A DNA stretch of 64,000 nucleotides from Bettongia penicillata ogilbyi. Taxonomy: Eukaryota > Chordata > Mammalia > Diprotodontia > Potoroidae. Within the stretch, counting starts at the first letter, position 1. Every line of letters begins with the position of its first letter. Positions 31,001-41,902 of the stretch are shown piece by piece. A program made the position numbers and the translations under genes. The notes under the pieces were generated by a model. The model made no database searches and was not told where the DNA came from. It was given only the letters and a program-made list of their open reading frames with translations. The stretch is taken from contig JAJHZJ010000496.1 in the NCBI GenBank assembly GCA_023548195.1, forward strand, positions 5,329,001 to 5,393,000, in the 5' to 3' direction.

Positions 31001-32030
31001 AAAGAAAATCCTTAGTGGGAAATCCTTAATTTCCTTCCATTAGGAGTGGTGCTTCTTGAGGTATATTGGAGAATTGAGGTGTCTTATGAGAATCAAAACA
31101 GGTAATATTCTTCCCCTCCCTTCCACTGTTTACTAACAAATACTTTCTAAATGGATCATTTTGTATTAAGCAAGTAACCAAATCAGAAAGGCAGAAGTCA
31201 CCCTGTGTAAAATGAATGAATGAATGAAAACAAGCAATTTGAACCCAAATTTATTGGGATTACATTTTGAAATGGCCAACTCATTTTTGGTCTCATGGCA
31301 AAGAACAAGATGATGATGCCCAAAATGAGAGGCTGGACACTTCTGCTTAGGAGCTTATTCCACCTAACCTAAGGGATTTCTGGTTTTGGGACTGCTGTTT
31401 TCCTCCAGTGTTAAGAGCCAATATACAGGCTAAAGACTTATGTCTATTATATAGACCCAAGAAGAAAGCAGTCCTCTAGAGACAGAGTTCTTGGTTCTTC
31501 CTTGGTACATGAGAAATGTCTTTCTCCTACCTGGACTATGACATTCTTAGAATTCTCATGCTGTTCAAACTTTATAAGATGACAAGGTCTTTCTTCTCAC
31601 CTCTACTATGTGAGATTTTTGAGTTTATGAACATTACAATTATTCAAGGCAGCAAAGAATAGGAGAAACAATGTTGATGGAGCTGGGAGGAAAGAGGAAA
31701 ATAAGCTCGCTCATTTGAAGACAGACCTTGATTTTTTAACATGCACTGACTACTGAGAAATAGAGGTCTTTTTTATGGAATGAGAATCACTTATCTTTCC
31801 ATTCTGAAAGTTAAGGGATCTATCCCATCAAACAAATAATAATTATGTCTATGTTTAAATCTGTTGGGAAATCTAGAAATAGGTCTCATGGTTCAGGAGT
31901 TCAAGTATAGCAAGTATGATCAATAGTCCAAGTTTCTTTAAGTTAATAGGACTTAACTTAAAAACTACCATTTAAGGAAAGTTAACAGGTTAATGTTTGG
32001 CCAGTATATGACATACTTAATTCATGTTTA
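31001..32030. other. Unassigned sequence
   Basis: A short (GAAT)n run lies at 31,208-31,228. Nothing else is recognised. Confidence 0.4.
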
Positions 32031-32085
32031 GTATATATGCTGAACATGTGTGTATATATATGTATATGTATGTGCATGTGTGAAC
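32031..32085. repeat. TA/TG-rich microsatellite
   Basis: Interrupted TATATG/TGTGTA text. Confidence 0.8.
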
Positions 32086-32514
32086 TTTTGCTGAATACTT
32101 CATATATTGGGATAGCTTCTATTTAAGAGATAAATCATTTTGCAATAATAGAGCATTGAAAAGGTTACTCTCACAAAATATCTGAAGTTATTCCTTCTGT
32201 ACTGTGAGGGTTAAGAGTGAGGCACCCCCAAGATTGGAAAATACATGTAAAATTTTTTGGCCCTCCCTTCTTACTAGAGAAGAAGTTTAAATTATTATGG
32301 TATTAAAAGATAACATATTTTGACACTATGCAATACTAAACATATATTTTATGCATTTCTGAGTTTCTAAACTTTTCCTGTGTCATCTGCTGGCCTTCCT
32401 GTGTTGTCTGTGGCTTCCAAAAAAACCCCTAAATTCCCATTTAATTTCTTATGCTGACCCATGATTTATCAAAACCGTAACAGGGAAAGTTGTGATGTGG
32501 AAGGGGTAACTATA

Positions 32515-32710
32515 TTTGTTATACATACACACGTATGCATACATACATGTATATACACTCATATATATACATTTATATGTATGATGTATGTGTGAGTGAA
32601 ATTACATATATATATTTATTCATACATATTTATATGAAATCTCTACATAGTTAAGTATATATACGTAAACATACATATTTTTGTATGTATGTATGTATGT
32701 ATATGTCTGT
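32515..32710. repeat. TA/CATA/GTAT-rich microsatellite cluster
   Basis: Alternating ACATAC, ATATAT and a (GTAT)n run at about 32,684-32,702. Confidence 0.85.
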
Positions 32711-32834
32711 ATTACCTTTGAAGTTTAATGTACGGAGAAATACACAATAAATTTCTAAAACTTTGTCTCCATTTTCTCTTTACAAACCTTTTATATGTTG
32801 TGTATGTATATTTCCCCCAGGTTATTCTATTTCA

Positions 32835-32912
32835 CACACACATATACATGTATATATATATATATATACATAAATACACACACACACACATATATATATA
32901 TATCTAAATGTT
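32835..32912. repeat. (CA)n(TA)n compound microsatellite
   Basis: CACACACACATATACATG, a TA run, then (CA)n and (TA)n again. Confidence 0.9.
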
Positions 32913-32949
32913 ATATATATGCATTCATGTATACCTGTATGGGTACACA

Positions 32950-34125
32950 TTTGAGGATGGATAGGTAGGTGGATAGATAGAGCTCTAGATAAATTTTTCT
33001 CTCACCTATAGCTATGTAGGTTTCTGTGTTTCCATCCAAATCTGGGCCTTATCATTCACTGTCACTAATGTATTAGCAGATGCTGCTGAAAATATATTTA
33101 TCCTTCCCACTTGAAGATCACTCTGAAGAGATATAGGTCAGATCATAAATCTGAAAACCACTTCTGTTTGTGACTATGCCTGATTACAAAATAGCACGTA
33201 AGGATAATGCTTAAAGGTAAAGGTGGGATGTTTGAACATGTCTAGAAATGGAATTAGGCAGCAAAAACCAAAAATAGAAATTACAGGTGGACTTTTCTGT
33301 GTCCTTATTCTTGTTTCCTTTTCCTTTCTTTTCCAAGCAACTGTTGAGAGATTTAAAGATCTTTTCTGTCTCCAAGCCCTGTCAATTAGAGTGCAGAATA
33401 CTCCTTCCAAAGGCAACAAATCTGCATTAGGAAGGCAGTGTTTTCAGAACTGGGTACATTCAACAGCATGAAGGACAGGAAAGGACTCAGACGATTATGT
33501 TTCTTATGTTTCTTACAACTGGGGGAGACAGGGAGAAGAAGAGGCCAGTAACCAACCCGTAGTCTGCCTTATCATCTATGTGAAGAAAAACACACATGAT
33601 TTTCAAAGGAGGTCGGTCTATGCTTTCATCTTTCACTGCTGGGTCTTTCCAACCGTGGACAGGGAGGAAAATAAATTGGAAAATAATTTCTTGAGAAGGA
33701 TTTCACATATTCTTCTATTTCTGTATCTTTTGTTCAGCTAATCGGATAGCTTGAGCTTTAGAGGTCAGTCAGAATCCTGCGCCATCCCCCCCCCCAACAA
33801 AGAAAAGTTCCCATGTACTAAAAAGAAGCAATGCATCCTTTACTGAAGTGAGAGGCATAGTGAACGGCGACAGGAGAATTAGCTCATTGACAATATGCAG
33901 TACGTTGATTTAAAATAGCATATCGATATTAAATGTTCAGTGGAAATGATAAATACTATATATGCCTAACAATGTGCATATATTTGTATGTATAATATAT
34001 ATGACTATATATATATGGAAAGTGTTAATATAGACTTGATATATATATATTCACCTATATGGATAGATATTGATTTGATTTTTAAAACTTCATTAAAACT
34101 TTTGGAAAACCAGATAGATTAGATA
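32950..34125. other. Mostly unassigned sequence
   Basis: Contains a TAGA-rich patch (32,957-32,985), a C10 run near 33,787 and TA-rich patches near 33,990-34,060. Opposed frames of about 81 residues at 33,174-33,471 have no family features. Confidence 0.4.
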
Positions 34126-34262
34126 GAAAGGAAGGAAGGAAAGAAGGAAGGAAGGAAGGAAGGAAGGAAGGAAGGAAGGAAGGAAGGAAGGAAGGAAGGA
34201 AGGAAGGAAGGAAGGAAGGAAGGAAGGAAGGAAGGAAGGAAAGAAGGAAGGAAGGAAGGAAT
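34126..34262. repeat. (GGAA)n array, about 24 perfect units
   Basis: Perfect GGAA from about 34,144 to 34,240 with GAAA variants at both ends. The minus frame of PSFL repeats is an artefact. Confidence 0.97.
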
Positions 34263-35254
34263 GGAGGGACAGATCAGAGAGATAAATGGTACTTTTAACA
34301 TATAAGTATGCTCAGGAATCGTAGGTCAATCAGAATGTTAATTAACGACAGTGTTCAGGCTGTTTTTCTTTTGCTTTATTCTAAATATGCTATTTGCTCT
34401 CCTTTTCCTACTTCCAGAATCTTCTAGTCTTTTGATCTCACTTTTTCCCACCAAATTCCCCTGTGCCAGGGTATCGGTTGGGAACAGGGGAAGCCTCTTC
34501 TGCCTTTACAAGTCAAATAGCCTCCATATGTTGGCATGTATGCATTAGTGATGAAACCACTTTTTCTTTCCTAATTCTATCTCCCCTACCCCCAACTCCA
34601 TGGAATTTCTTCCGTGATATTGACCTTCCCTAGTCATTTATTTTTTACTTAGGAAGGAAGCATTCCTTACTCCAGTTATACTTCGAATACTTTTTGCTTA
34701 GAAAACAGAGGGCCTCCATTGTTAAAATCCTGGCACTCTATGCCTGCATCCTTTTTAAAAGATTTCCTGAGTGCTTTTCTAAGTGTTGCTTTTTGGGTCT
34801 TACAGGCCTCTTACAAGCCATGAATTGTCCAGATTCTCATGATTCCAGTATTAATCCATATACTTTCCTTCACCAGTTATGAATATTGAGAAAAAGGAAT
34901 AGTAGAAATATTTCCATATCATTGATTGTTTCAAGGTGTGATAAGCTCACCCAATTGGAAATTTGCAGTCCTGGGATTATTTAATATGGGGAAGAAATAA
35001 GATATTATAAAGGGAGGTCAACAGAATTTGATCCCTTAGAAAATATAGTCTTTAAAGCATTTTAATATTTCATTATTATGTAAATAATTCATAAGAAATG
35101 TTGATTTTACTGGGAAAAGAAAGATTACAAAGATATGAGAAAACATGAACCAATCCATATGTTTTCTCATTTTTATAAAAACTATAAAAACTTTGTATCC
35201 ACTTTTGACAGAAAGATAAGAAGAGTACTATCTTTTTCAGGGATCTGTTAAAAT
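34263..35254. other. Unassigned sequence
   Basis: Two plus frames (34,351-34,548 and 34,694-34,882) are hydrophobic but lack any known domain. No repeat family is recognised. Confidence 0.4.
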
Positions 35255-35400
35255 GGATAATAGGATTTTAGAATTAAAAGGGCTGTCAGAGGCTATCTGT
35301 TTCACATTTTTAATTTTACATTTGACAAAAATAAAAGTTAAAAGACTTATCACAAATCCTAGAGATAGGTAAAAGACCTGATAGATATGTTCATATCCTT
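35255..35400 (-). mobile_element. MIR3-type SINE fragment (antisense)
   Basis: GGATTTTAGAATTAAAAGGG, GTCAGAGGCTATCTG and AAAAGTTAAAAGACTTATCA are a strongly decayed reversed MIR3. Confidence 0.5.
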
Positions 35401-35698
35401 TAACTCTGTGCCCGCCATTATCTCTGCTACACTACACGTTCACTCTCTTGATGTGTTCTCGTAGAGCTAACTTGGAAGTAAGCAAGGTCTTCTAAGCATT
35501 TTCCGGTGCTTAGTGATTAATATTTGTTAACTTTAAGAGATCATTTAACTCAATAGAGCAAACAAAATCCTCATATGAGATGGCTTCTCTTTTTTATTCT
35601 TTATCAATTTATATTTTAGCAATATCAGGAAATGGAAAAAATAGGAATATTTAATACAATTGACCTTTAAATTATATCCTTAAGTATCTCACTGCTGT

Positions 35699-35701
<3 letters not shown>

Positions 35702-35731
<30 letters not shown>
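35702..35731. repeat. (CA)15 microsatellite
   Basis: Uninterrupted CACACA run. Confidence 0.97.
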
Positions 35732-35733
<2 letters not shown>

Positions 35734-35865
35734 TGTATTCCCCAGTTGTATTTCATGCCTTATCTCTGACATATACTGATTGTATAATCCTGAGAAAGTT
35801 AGTTGACACTTCAGTGCTGGAGAGAAAGCTACCAAATGATAAATTCTGAAACTGTTGCTGGTATT

Positions 35866-36045
35866 AGATAGATGATAGATAGACAGATAGATACACATAC
35901 ATATATATACACACATGTGTACATATAAATACACATACATATATACATATGTGTGCGCATGTGTGTATGCATGTGTATATGTGTACATACACATATATGT
36001 ATATATGCATGTGTGTACATATATAGACACATATACCTATTTGTG
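35866..36045. repeat. TAGA then TACA/TG-rich microsatellite
   Basis: GATAGATGATAGATAGACAG passes into alternating CATA/TATG/TGTG text over about 180 bp. The two long minus frames here are repeat translations. Confidence 0.9.
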
Positions 36046-36064
36046 TCTAATATAACCATCTCTA

Positions 36065-36242
36065 CAGTTGGGAGGGAGAGAAGGAAAAAAAAGAAATTTA
36101 CATGATACTTTTATTATTTATTAAAGGAATAGCAAGTTGTACATAATAGATTCCCAGTTTCATGGTTGTTCTTCCTTTCTACTATGTTATGGAAATTATT
36201 GCTTTATTCCATAATTTAGGAATAAAAAAAAGTTTAAAATGC
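36065..36242 (+). mobile_element. Possible L1/HAL1-type 3' tail
   Basis: GGGAGGGAGAGAAGG, ACATAATAGATTCCCAGTTT and TATGGAAATTATTGCTTTAT with an A-rich end resemble older L1-lineage 3' tails. The match is by texture and order only. Confidence 0.4.
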
Positions 36243-36244
36243 AC

Positions 36245-36627
36245 TGATGATATTCACTGGCACAGGGAGCTTCCTCATCGGGAGCTCCTTATACAGATGA
36301 AATCACATTTCTAGGAAGGAAAAACAAACGATACCTTGAGAGATTGGTAACATTGGTACTGTTGTACCTATTTTATAGAGATCTTGCAGCATTTCTGTGA
36401 TAATACACTACTGCAGTTCCTGAGAGGCTGAAGAAATACCTTAAGTCTCTCCCAAATTGCAGTCCAGCACCAGGGCGGGTTTCCTTCCTTGAAGTTCTCC
36501 TCTATGTTGAGGACCTGCCAGAGGTGAGAGTCTGCCACCAGAGTCATCAAGGACTTGGAGTCAACGGTACCTCACAAGGAGCCATGGTTACAAAACCTTA
36601 GTGAAGGAGTGCTGGGGCTCAAAAGCT
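36245..36627. other. Mostly unassigned sequence
   Basis: CTTCCTCATCGGGAGCTCCT and TACAGATGAAATCACA at 36,270-36,308 resemble the 3' part of a THER1-type SINE in sense orientation. No gene is seen. Confidence 0.4.
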
Positions 36628-36745
36628 ATAATACCTGTAGTGACTATCGTACAGAGTGTTTATGAATATTGAATGTAATAAGGTATGGAAAATGCTCAAG
36701 AGCCATTGAAATGGCAGTTATTGCTATTATTACAATTTCTGCTGT
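36628..36745 (+). mobile_element. MIR-type SINE 3' half
   Basis: CTATAATACCTGTAGTGACT, TGAATGTAATAAGGTATGGA and TTATTGCTATTATTACAATT are the MIR 3' half. Confidence 0.65.
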
Positions 36746-37034
36746 TATTACATAGTTATACATCCAGAGGTGGCAAGCACTTAGAGTTGTTCTATTCTAG
36801 AAAAACCTTTTTCACTTGGTCTTTTCCTAGCAGGATTCCCATTCATTGAAATGTCTATACAACTATGCTCCTATAATAATTGGTAAGGTCCCAAAGTACC
36901 CCTGGAACTCTTCAAAATTAGGATTAATTGTATTGATCATTCCAAACTGAAAATTCATCATGCCTAGCAGATAGGATGCTAATCTCTTAAGAAGACTATA
37001 TGAATATTCAGTTTCCCATTCCACAGACATACTG

Positions 37035-38235
37035 TCTAACTCAAATAAACAAGCAATAATTATTTGCCTACACTATACCAAACATGGTATAAAATCCAAG
37101 GGCAAAAAGGCAAAAAATTTAAAAGTTTTTGCTCTCATGAAGCTTCTGTTTAGTGTGGGGAGATATAATGTACGCTGAGAAGTATTTGGTGGCTTGGTTG
37201 TTTGGTTTGGGGAAAGGTTAATACTAGTTATTTTAATGGCATAGAGGATTCCCAGTGTGGAAACTCTCTTCCAATGCAGATCAAAGATTATTTTACAACT
37301 TGCACTCTTAGAGAAGAGTTTTGAGGATTGGTAGTTTAAGACAAGTGACTTGCCCAAAGTCACATAGCCAGGATGTGTTAGAGTCAAGTCTTTCTTCCTG
37401 GCCAAGGTTGGCCAGCCTTCCATTCATTAAGCTGCATTGGTCGTCAGAGAAGTGTGCCCATGTTTGAGAAAATAAAGAACTCTTTTAACAATAGAGGGAC
37501 AAGAAAATGCTTCTCTCAGGATGTAATACGTGAGCTAAGTCCTGAAGTATACTCAGGATTCAGAAGAGTAAATGAGAAAGGAGTATATTAAAGGTGTGGG
37601 GATAACATTTGCAAAGGGAATGAAATGAGTAGTGATAGCATAGAATATGATGTATGGGGAAGTGACTGGTTTAGCTAGTCTATAAAGATATGTTGTGAAG
37701 TACTTTAAATGCCAAGCTGACAGGATTGGATTTTATATTAAAGGTAAGATGGAGTAAATGAAAATTCTTGAGGTCAGAGATGACCTCATCAGACCTGTGT
37801 TTTAAGAATAGTATTCCATTAGTTCCACATATAATGGACTGGAAAGGCAATAAACTAGACACAAATCACTTAGGAGAGCCCCAGCGTAGGTTTGTGCTCC
37901 TGTGAAAGGTGAGAAGAGGACAGAGAAGAGAAGTGTTGTAGCTAGAAGACTAAACAATTGATTGGTTATGTAAAATTACAGAGAAGGAAGAGTCCAGCAT
38001 GACACAGATATCGGGTACCTAGTTAATGAGAATGGTGGCAATGTCAAAAACAGGGAACTTGGAAAGAAAGATTTGTTTGGGGGAGGACCAATAATGAGTC
38101 CCATCTTGGACATGTTGAGTTTGAGGCGCCTATGGGATATCTAGTTAGAGATCTGCAACCAGAAATTGAAGACCTGATATCTCATAAGGCTTCAGGAAAG
38201 AGAAGTGTGTGGGATGTGCACATTTGGAAGTCACC
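37035..38235 (-). mobile_element. Long L2 3' region (antisense), split by a THER1-type SINE
   Basis: The reversed 3' end is at 37,035-37,175 (GCCTACACTATACCAAACAT, GCTCTCATGAAGCTTCTGTT). It resumes near 37,490 with GAGCTAAGTCCTGAAGTATA, AAATGCCAAGCTGACAGGAT and TTGGACATGTTGAGTTTGAG, ending around 38,235. About 900 bp of L2 is readable. No frame survives. Confidence 0.75.
37190..37440 (-). mobile_element. THER1/MIR-type SINE (antisense) inside L2
   Basis: ATTCCCAGTGTGGAAACTCT, CTTCCAATGCAGATCAAAGA, GTGACTTGCCCAAAGTCACA and TCAAGTCTTTCTTCCTGGCC are in the order of the reversed THER1-type SINE. Confidence 0.78.
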
Positions 38236-38304
38236 TATACACAGATGATAATTTAACCAAGATGGACTGGAGGAATTACAAGGAAAAAAGATCAGTTAGA
38301 ACAG

Positions 38305-38525
38305 ATAACACTTTTATAGCACTTAATCCTTTTTTTGAAGCACTTGACATATACTATCTCATTTATTTCTCATACAACCTTGCGAGATGGGTGCTAGTAT
38401 TGTTATTAACCCCAGTTTAAAGATGGGAAGACTGAGGTTGAGGGAGAGTGTGATGACTAAATTCATACAACTAATAAGTTACCAAGGCTGGATCTGAACT
38501 TACTGTCCCTCAGCTAGCAGCCATC
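38305..38525 (-). mobile_element. MIR-type SINE (antisense), nearly complete
   Basis: GAAGCACTTGACATATACTA, TCTCATTTATTTCTCATACA, ACCTTGCGAGATGGGTGCTA, GATGGGAAGACTGAGGTTGA and GGCTGGATCTGAACTTACTG are reversed MIR in order. Confidence 0.85.
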
Positions 38526-38559
38526 AAAGAAGGCTATTTTACATTGTCCAAAATCCATT

Positions 38560-38720
38560 TGCTCTTCCATTTGCCCTTTATGTATTTTGTATGTGGCTTT
38601 TTATTTATGTTGTCTCCTTCATGAGAACGTAAGCACCTTTGGCCTTTCTTTGTATCCCAATCCATTAGCAGAATGCCAAACAAATTTCAAGAACTTAATC
38701 AACTCTGGTTGTTTCTTAGC
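38560..38720 (+). mobile_element. L2 3' end
   Basis: TGTCTCCTTCATGAGAACGT, AAGCACCTTTGGCCTTTCTT, TGTATCCCAATCCATTAGCA and GAATGCCAAACAAATTTC are the sense L2 3' end. Confidence 0.78.
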
Positions 38721-39689
38721 TTAATTGTTCATGTTGAAGGCACACAAAAAATCCCAACAAACAAGCAAAAGAGATAAATGTCTTAGAGGGTGGTTAAGGT
38801 TGGAGGAAGAGTCTGTTACTCTCATCACCACTGGTTGACAGATCAGTTATAAGGCATACATGAAGGCAGGGCCATCATGCTTTGTGGCTAATTAACTGTT
38901 TGCTCTGGAAAATTCCCCCCATTGAGGCAGAATGCTGCATTTTGAAGCCTTTATCCAAGTTCTCATTTGTTTCAGCTACGTGCATGCAGAATGACTTGGA
39001 GCCCCAAACTGAAGGGTTCTCCAGTTATGGAGAATGACAGTTCCCCATTTCCATAAATGTGGGGGAATTTTTACATGCAATGGTGTTATTTCTAATGTGA
39101 AGTCATAATTGTTGGGTGTGAAAGTAGGCCACGGGAATGAATAATGATAATCATCTTTGCCTTTTTGAGATCATGGCAATAATAAGCATAATTTTCTGTG
39201 CTGTGTACGTGCACAGAGCTCTCTGCCCAGAGTCTGGCGACGATGACTCCTCAAGAAGAAAGACAGCAGAGAGCGAGCTGTTGACAGGTGCCTCCTCTAT
39301 CTCAGCAGCCACCAGACCTCAGCAACCTGGCTTGCTGCTCACCTACAGTCTTTTTCTGAGGCACACTGTCTCTTTGGATGAGGCAGTGACACTGAGCACA
39401 GAGCTATTTGGGGTCCATGTCACAATGGCTAATGGTTGACATCTTTTATTAAAAGTTCAATGATATGACTATGAAGTTCCAACAGGCAACTTGAAAGAAA
39501 TCAGCTTCCTTTTTTTAAAGAACATTTCCTTGGACTTGTCATGGAGGCAGAAGCTTTAATACCTGTTCTTAAATTACATCGATCTCAGGCCAGTTTGTGA
39601 TATGGAAGAAAGGGGAGCTACTCTGGCTGAGGGGATAGGGGAGAAATACACAAAAAGACAGAAAGGACCATATTCAACACACATGTTGG
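38721..39689. other. Repeat-poor block, candidate conserved elements
   Basis: About 970 bp with no repeat family recognised. The section 39,130-39,440 is more GC-balanced and holds a 100-residue plus frame (39,137-39,439) with no recognised domain, signal peptide pattern or neighbouring exon evidence. Treated as non-coding. Confidence 0.35.
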
Positions 39690-40175
39690 CAAACTGGCCA
39701 GGAGGGAGGGAGGGAAAGAGAGGAAAGAAGGGGGAAGACAGAAACAGAGAATGGAAGTGGGCAGAGAGGGGGGAAAGAGAGGAAGGGAGAGGAAAAGGAA
39801 GGGAGGGGAGAGAGGGGGGGACCCAGAGAGAGATATGAGGAAAGAGGGAGAGAAAGAGATAGAGAGGAGAAAAAGAAGAGAGAGAGGTAGTGAGAGAGAA
39901 GACAGAGGAAAGACAGAGAGAAATAGAGAGGAAAGAAGGGGGAAGACAGAAACAGAGAATGAAAGTGGGCAGAGAGGGGGGAAAGAGAGGAAGGGAGAGA
40001 AAAAGGAAGGGAGAGGAGAGGGAGGGGATAGAGAGAGATAATGAGGGAGAGAAGAGAGAGGGGGAAAGACAGAGAGAACGAGAGAGGATGAGATGGGGGT
40101 GAGAGGAGGGGAGGCAGGAGAGACAGGGACAGAGATGAGAGATAGAGCCAGAGACAGAAAGAGACAGAGACAGAG
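39690..40175. repeat. GA/GGGA-rich purine tract with internal duplication
   Basis: Almost 490 bp of purine-rich plus strand. A section starting GGAAAGAAGGGGGAAGACAG at 39,722 recurs nearly unchanged at 39,930 (offset 208). It has many G-runs (for example around 39,768-39,821). The long frames on both strands (up to 202 residues) are low-complexity artefacts. Confidence 0.95.
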
Positions 40176-40499
40176 CTGCCAACCACGTCAGTAAAGAAAA
40201 CAGCTTGTCTTAGTTGCAAAAGTTGTCTAATTTTGACTCAGCTAATAAAGTGGCTTTAAATAAGCTAAAGAACAAGCCCATGAAAATCCACTCCCCCACC
40301 TTTCCTTGCTCATTCTAAAGTCTATGCATTTCAAGCTATCTTAACGCGATGATTAGTTTTCCTTTTCCCTGGAAGAGCAGGAATTCAAGTAATAACCAGA
40401 AGGACTGAGTGGGAGGCAAGAAAACCCAGTTTGTATCCATGCCCTGTTGTTAGTACTGTCACATTCTTGAAATTACTTTCTACATATTTTATAATTGCA
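40176..40499. other. Repeat-poor short block
   Basis: No repeat family is recognised. The section 40,195-40,380 contains ACGCGATGATTAG at 40,344, two CpGs beside a TAAT-like core. Confidence 0.3.
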
Positions 40500-40830
40500 G
40501 ATCTCTGTACATGGCTAAGATCCTTGAGAGGAGGGGCTGTTTGGTTCCTTTTTCTCCTCCTATCCCCCTTTCCCTTTCATTGTCCCCTCTCCGTTGTAGT
40601 ACAGAGCCTCTGTACATTGTAGGTGACCTTCACAGCCTGTCTGTAGCCTATACACACCCATTTATTTACCTGGCATATCTCCACAGTAAAATATGGTCTC
40701 TTCGAGAATATGAACAGTAATTGTTGAAATTGGTTTTGTGGGTCCCCCTCCCTAGTGCATATCCAATCCCTTGAACATGGTATAAGTTTAAGAAATGTTT
40801 ATTTTGGTATGGATAAGGTTGAAAAAGTAC
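40500..40830 (+). mobile_element. L2 3' end fragments
   Basis: AGATCCTTGAGAGGAGGGGC and TATGGTCTCTTCGAGAATAT, then CCTCCCTAGTGCATATCCAA and AGTTTAAGAAATGTTTATTT, fit sense L2 3' ends, probably two diverged pieces. Confidence 0.5.
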
Positions 40831-40854
40831 TTAATACATTGAATGAAGGATGAT

Positions 40855-41022
40855 AGAGGCTAAAGGGCTCTCCAAGGCCATCTCTTCTACACCAAACCTT
40901 TCATTATACAAGTGAGGAACTGGAGGCTTAAAGATGTTAAATGATTCAATGAAGGTCGTCGAGGTAGTAAGCATCAGAAGTGGCCTTTGAACTCAGATAC
41001 TCTGACTTCTTAGACAGAGCTT
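40855..41022 (-). mobile_element. MIR3-type SINE (antisense)
   Basis: GGCTAAAGGGCTCTCCAAGG, ACAAGTGAGGAACTGGAGGC, TGGCCTTTGAACTCAGATAC and CTCTGACTTCTTAGACAGAG are reversed MIR3. Confidence 0.78.
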
Positions 41023-41324
41023 TTTTTCCCCTTTATATTGTTGAGATATAATGGAATTGGATGGGGACTTAATTGGACTGAGTGACAGCTGTATCTTTGG
41101 TAACATGAAATTTGCTTACAATACTAACATTCAATGGTTGAATTGTAGACTTAAAAAAAAAAACAACTATCCATTTAGAGTCTATTTCCAATAAGGAAAT
41201 TCCCTCATGCAAATGATCTTATCACCATGGTGTTTTGGGTGCAGTGACTTCAGTGTGATCTATAGGTCATCAAGGTTTCAAAGACCTCACATAAAGATTA
41301 TGCGTTATTATAAACTATATAATA
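41023..41324. other. Unassigned sequence
   Basis: Nothing is recognised apart from an A-run at 41,152-41,163. Confidence 0.45.
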
Positions 41325-41329
41325 TATAC

Positions 41330-41365
<36 letters not shown>

Positions 41366-41388
41366 ATACATACACACACATATATTAC
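41325..41388. repeat. (TA)n(TG)n(CA)n compound microsatellite
   Basis: A TA run, about 13 TG units, then CATACACACACA. Confidence 0.95.
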
Positions 41389-41524
41389 TATTAACTAGTG
41401 ACTGGATTTAGCCCAGACAATAGAACTTTAGATAGTGGTAACAATTACCGTGCATAATTCATTCTTCCAGCAATGTCTGCATTGCTGTCATCCTACCCCC
41501 AACCCAACTTGGAGAAGCAGTCTA

Positions 41525-41700
41525 ACCACAGTGTTGGACTTTGAGACACATTGAGAAAAGAATAAGGAAGAATGGGATTCTAGTCCCACCTCCAAATACT
41601 TTCTGGATATGTAAATCGTAAGACATCTATTCTCTCTGAGCCTCTGTTTCACTGTCTGAAAAATGGGGTTAACAATAGCATGCATCTTTTAGCGTTAGAA
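41525..41700 (+). mobile_element. MIR-type SINE
   Basis: AACCACAGTGTTGGACTTTG, GGATTCTAGTCCCACCTCCA, CTCTGTTTCACTGTCTGAAA and GGGTTAACAATAGCATGCAT are in MIR order. Confidence 0.8.
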
Positions 41701-41794
41701 TGAGAGCCCAAACTGATAACATGCATATAGAATGATTCATTACCTTAACTCAGTATACAAATGTCAATGATGAGAATGGTGATAAAACTACAGT

Positions 41795-41902
41795 CATTTA
41801 ACCCACATGAGTATTCATTTCCCCATCTATAAAATGAGAATGGAGGATTAGGTAACCTCTAAAGTCCCTTTCAGCTCTAAATATTATGATTTCCTGAGTT
41901 AA
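41795..41902 (+). mobile_element. MIR3-type SINE 3' half
   Basis: CCCCATCTATAAAATGAGAA, GATTAGGTAACCTCTAAAGT and CCCTTTCAGCTCTAAATATT are the MIR3 3' half. Confidence 0.78.

Noticed and set aside
34119..34301. 60-residue PSFL-repeat minus frame
   Set aside because: Translation of the second GGAA array.
35701..36059. 109- and 76-residue Tyr/Cys/His-rich minus frames
   Set aside because: Translations of CA, TACA and TG microsatellite text.
37073..37423. 116-residue minus frame
   Set aside because: It spans an L2 3' end and a THER1-type SINE, so it is not a gene.
39574..40219. 202- and 181-residue minus frames and Arg/Glu-rich plus frames
   Set aside because: All follow the purine-rich tract and its duplication. 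Open frames persist because stop codons are rare in such text.
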